Shown: positions 4,750 through 5,613 of the stretch, piece after piece
How the letters are laid out: every line of letters starts with the position of its first letter
Numbering within the stretch: the stretch's first letter is position 1
Source: Bacteriovoracaceae bacterium
GTDB lineage: Bacteria; Bdellovibrionota; UBA1018
Length of the DNA stretch: 5,613 nt
Reading direction: 5' to 3'
Assembly (NCBI GenBank): GCA_947500275.1
Contig: CANMSW010000161.1
Coordinates: 1 to 5,613 of the forward strand
Program-made: the position numbers and the translations under genes
Notes under the pieces: generated by a model
The model's input: only the letters and a program-made list of their open reading frames with translations
Told to the model about the DNA's origin: nothing
Database searches by the model: none

Positions 4750-5613
4750 AACCGGCTCGCTACGCTCCAAAGACATCCACGGAGTACCCTTTCTCCAGTG
4801 CGTGAGTCGCCCACCGAAAACGTCTACGTCCTGGAAGGACCGAAAGAGTTCGAGCGACTCGAGCGACAAGCTCAAACCGATGAGTACCATTTTCACGAAG
4901 AATTCTTAGCACTTACAAGGGCCATTCAGGTTCAATTCTCCAACCACGGCGCCACTCGCCCCCTCAGAATACTCGACGCCGGAACGGGGTCCGGGTTCGC
5001 GGCGCGGGCCTTGGGACATCAATTCAAAGATTCTGAAGTCCTTGGCTGGGATCAATCCGAAGACCGCGTGAGCAAGACCCAATCGCAAACGCCGGCTGAG
5101 CTTAAGAACCGCGTTCTCTTTCAAACCAGGAATCTCCTCGAAGCCTCCGCACCCCTTGAGGAGCAAAAGTTCGATGTGATCTTCTCTCGCTTCGTTTTTC
5201 AGCACATGCCGCGTGCGAAGCAAGAGAAGCTCCTGGGGAACCTTCGTTGTCACCTGAAAGACCAAGGCCTCATCTGCCTCGTCGACATAGACGGAATTTT
5301 GGGCAATTTACACCCCCTCCCCGCTCAGCTTTCGCGTACCCTCGCAATTCTTCAAAACCGCCTTCCCATGGACTTTCATGCTGGTCGCGGACTTCACACG
5401 CACCTCTTGTCCCTGAATCCAAGCCAGATGCGGACCCTCGTCTATCCGATGATTTTTCACGGCGAATCACTCCGGGCCGAATCTGAACGGGCCAGGTGCA
5501 GACTTGAATCCAGCTTAAGCCATCTTGAGGAGGCGCTAGGTTCCAACTCCAAAGCCCGGGACTTCATCTACGACTATATCAATGCTCTCCAGAGCCCCCA
5601 TGCTTTTCTCTAT
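4744..5613 (+). CDS. Class I SAM-dependent methyltransferase, 3' end cut by the window
   Basis: The frame is open to the last base, with 290 residues visible and no stop. After a short lead comes YVLEGPKEFERLERQ (28-42), a lead-in common in this methyltransferase group. Motif I is ILDAGTGSGFA (76-86, Asp78 and Gly80/82/84 binding S-adenosylmethionine). Motif II ends in Asp103 (VLGWDQS), expected to hold the ribose. Motif IV is FDVIFSRFVFQHM (143-155), and LKDQGLICLVDIDG (171-184) matches the usual LKPGG strand. The region after 190, with HAGRGLHTHLL, probably forms a substrate lid; the acceptor is unknown. The ATG at 4744 is chosen because GGA lies six bases before it; ATG 4720 and GTG 4798 remain possible. 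The frame is open upstream to 4624 but is AT-rich and promoter-like there. It is divergent from the hydrolase and may share control with it through the inverted repeats between them. Confidence 0.85.
   Translation, partial: MKNRLATLQRHPRSTLSPVRESPTENVYVLEGPKEFERLERQAQTDEYHFHEEFLALTRAIQVQFSNHGATRPLRILDAGTGSGFAARALGHQFKDSEVLGWDQSEDRVSKTQSQTPAELKNRVLFQTRNLLEASAPLEEQKFDVIFSRFVFQHMPRAKQEKLLGNLRCHLKDQGLICLVDIDGILGNLHPLPAQLSRTLAILQNRLPMDFHAGRGLHTHLLSLNPSQMRTLVYPMIFHGESLRAESERARCRLESSLSHLEEALGSNSKARDFIYDYINALQSPHAFLY

Noticed and set aside
4639..4896. Minus-strand 85-codon frame directly upstream of, and in frame with, the hydrolase
   Set aside because: It starts at GTG without a Shine-Dalgarno and is codon-aligned antisense to the methyltransferase, whose YVLEGPKEFERLERQ segment is convincing. 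Its stop comes four codons before the hydrolase ATG. Its protein-like look is probably a mirror of the real coding strand plus the promoter region.
4906..5265. Minus-strand 119-codon frame inside the methyltransferase
   Set aside because: It is antisense to motifs I through IV of the methyltransferase and shows no family features.

Overview
The window reads as a stretch of chromosome from a Gram-negative bacterium with moderately high GC (mid-50s percent by eye). It holds six protein-coding genes, two of them cut by the window edges. There are no RNA genes, insertion sequences, CRISPR arrays or phage genes, and no gene-free gap longer than about 260 bases. The small Ser-rich lipoprotein and the overall gene style would suit Bdellovibrionota or another former deltaproteobacterial lineage. 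That placement is a weak inference, because no marker gene is present.

Layout from left to right. (1) The last 54 codons of a plus-strand membrane protein of the PAP2 phosphatase type. (2) A convergent minus-strand D-alanine--D-alanine ligase (ddl, cell-wall precursor synthesis). (3) A divergent control region of about 260 bp with short inverted and direct repeats. (4) A plus-strand glutamate dehydrogenase with all expected catalytic and glutamate-specificity residues, ending in a strong hairpin terminator. (5) A convergent minus-strand gene for a small cysteine-rich lipoprotein with its own candidate promoter. (6) A minus-strand alpha/beta hydrolase of the S33/Hydrolase_4 style with an intact Ser-Asp-His triad. 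(7) A short, AT-rich, palindrome-rich divergent region. (8) A plus-strand class I SAM-dependent methyltransferase whose reading frame is still open at the window end.

The genes do not form one pathway. PAP2-type proteins can act in lipid or undecaprenyl-phosphate metabolism and Ddl is a peptidoglycan enzyme, so the left end may lean toward the envelope. Glutamate dehydrogenase is central nitrogen and carbon metabolism. The hydrolase and methyltransferase are divergent neighbours of unknown substrate that may share control through the region between them.

The most interesting non-coding signal is in that last divergent region. A perfect 8-bp inverted repeat sits next to a 15-bp-arm inverted repeat that covers the likely ribosome-binding site and start codon of the methyltransferase. 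A perfect AGGAGG motif on the other strand has no ordinary start codon after it. I see no clear new defence or mobile system here; most of the window is ordinary chromosomal content.
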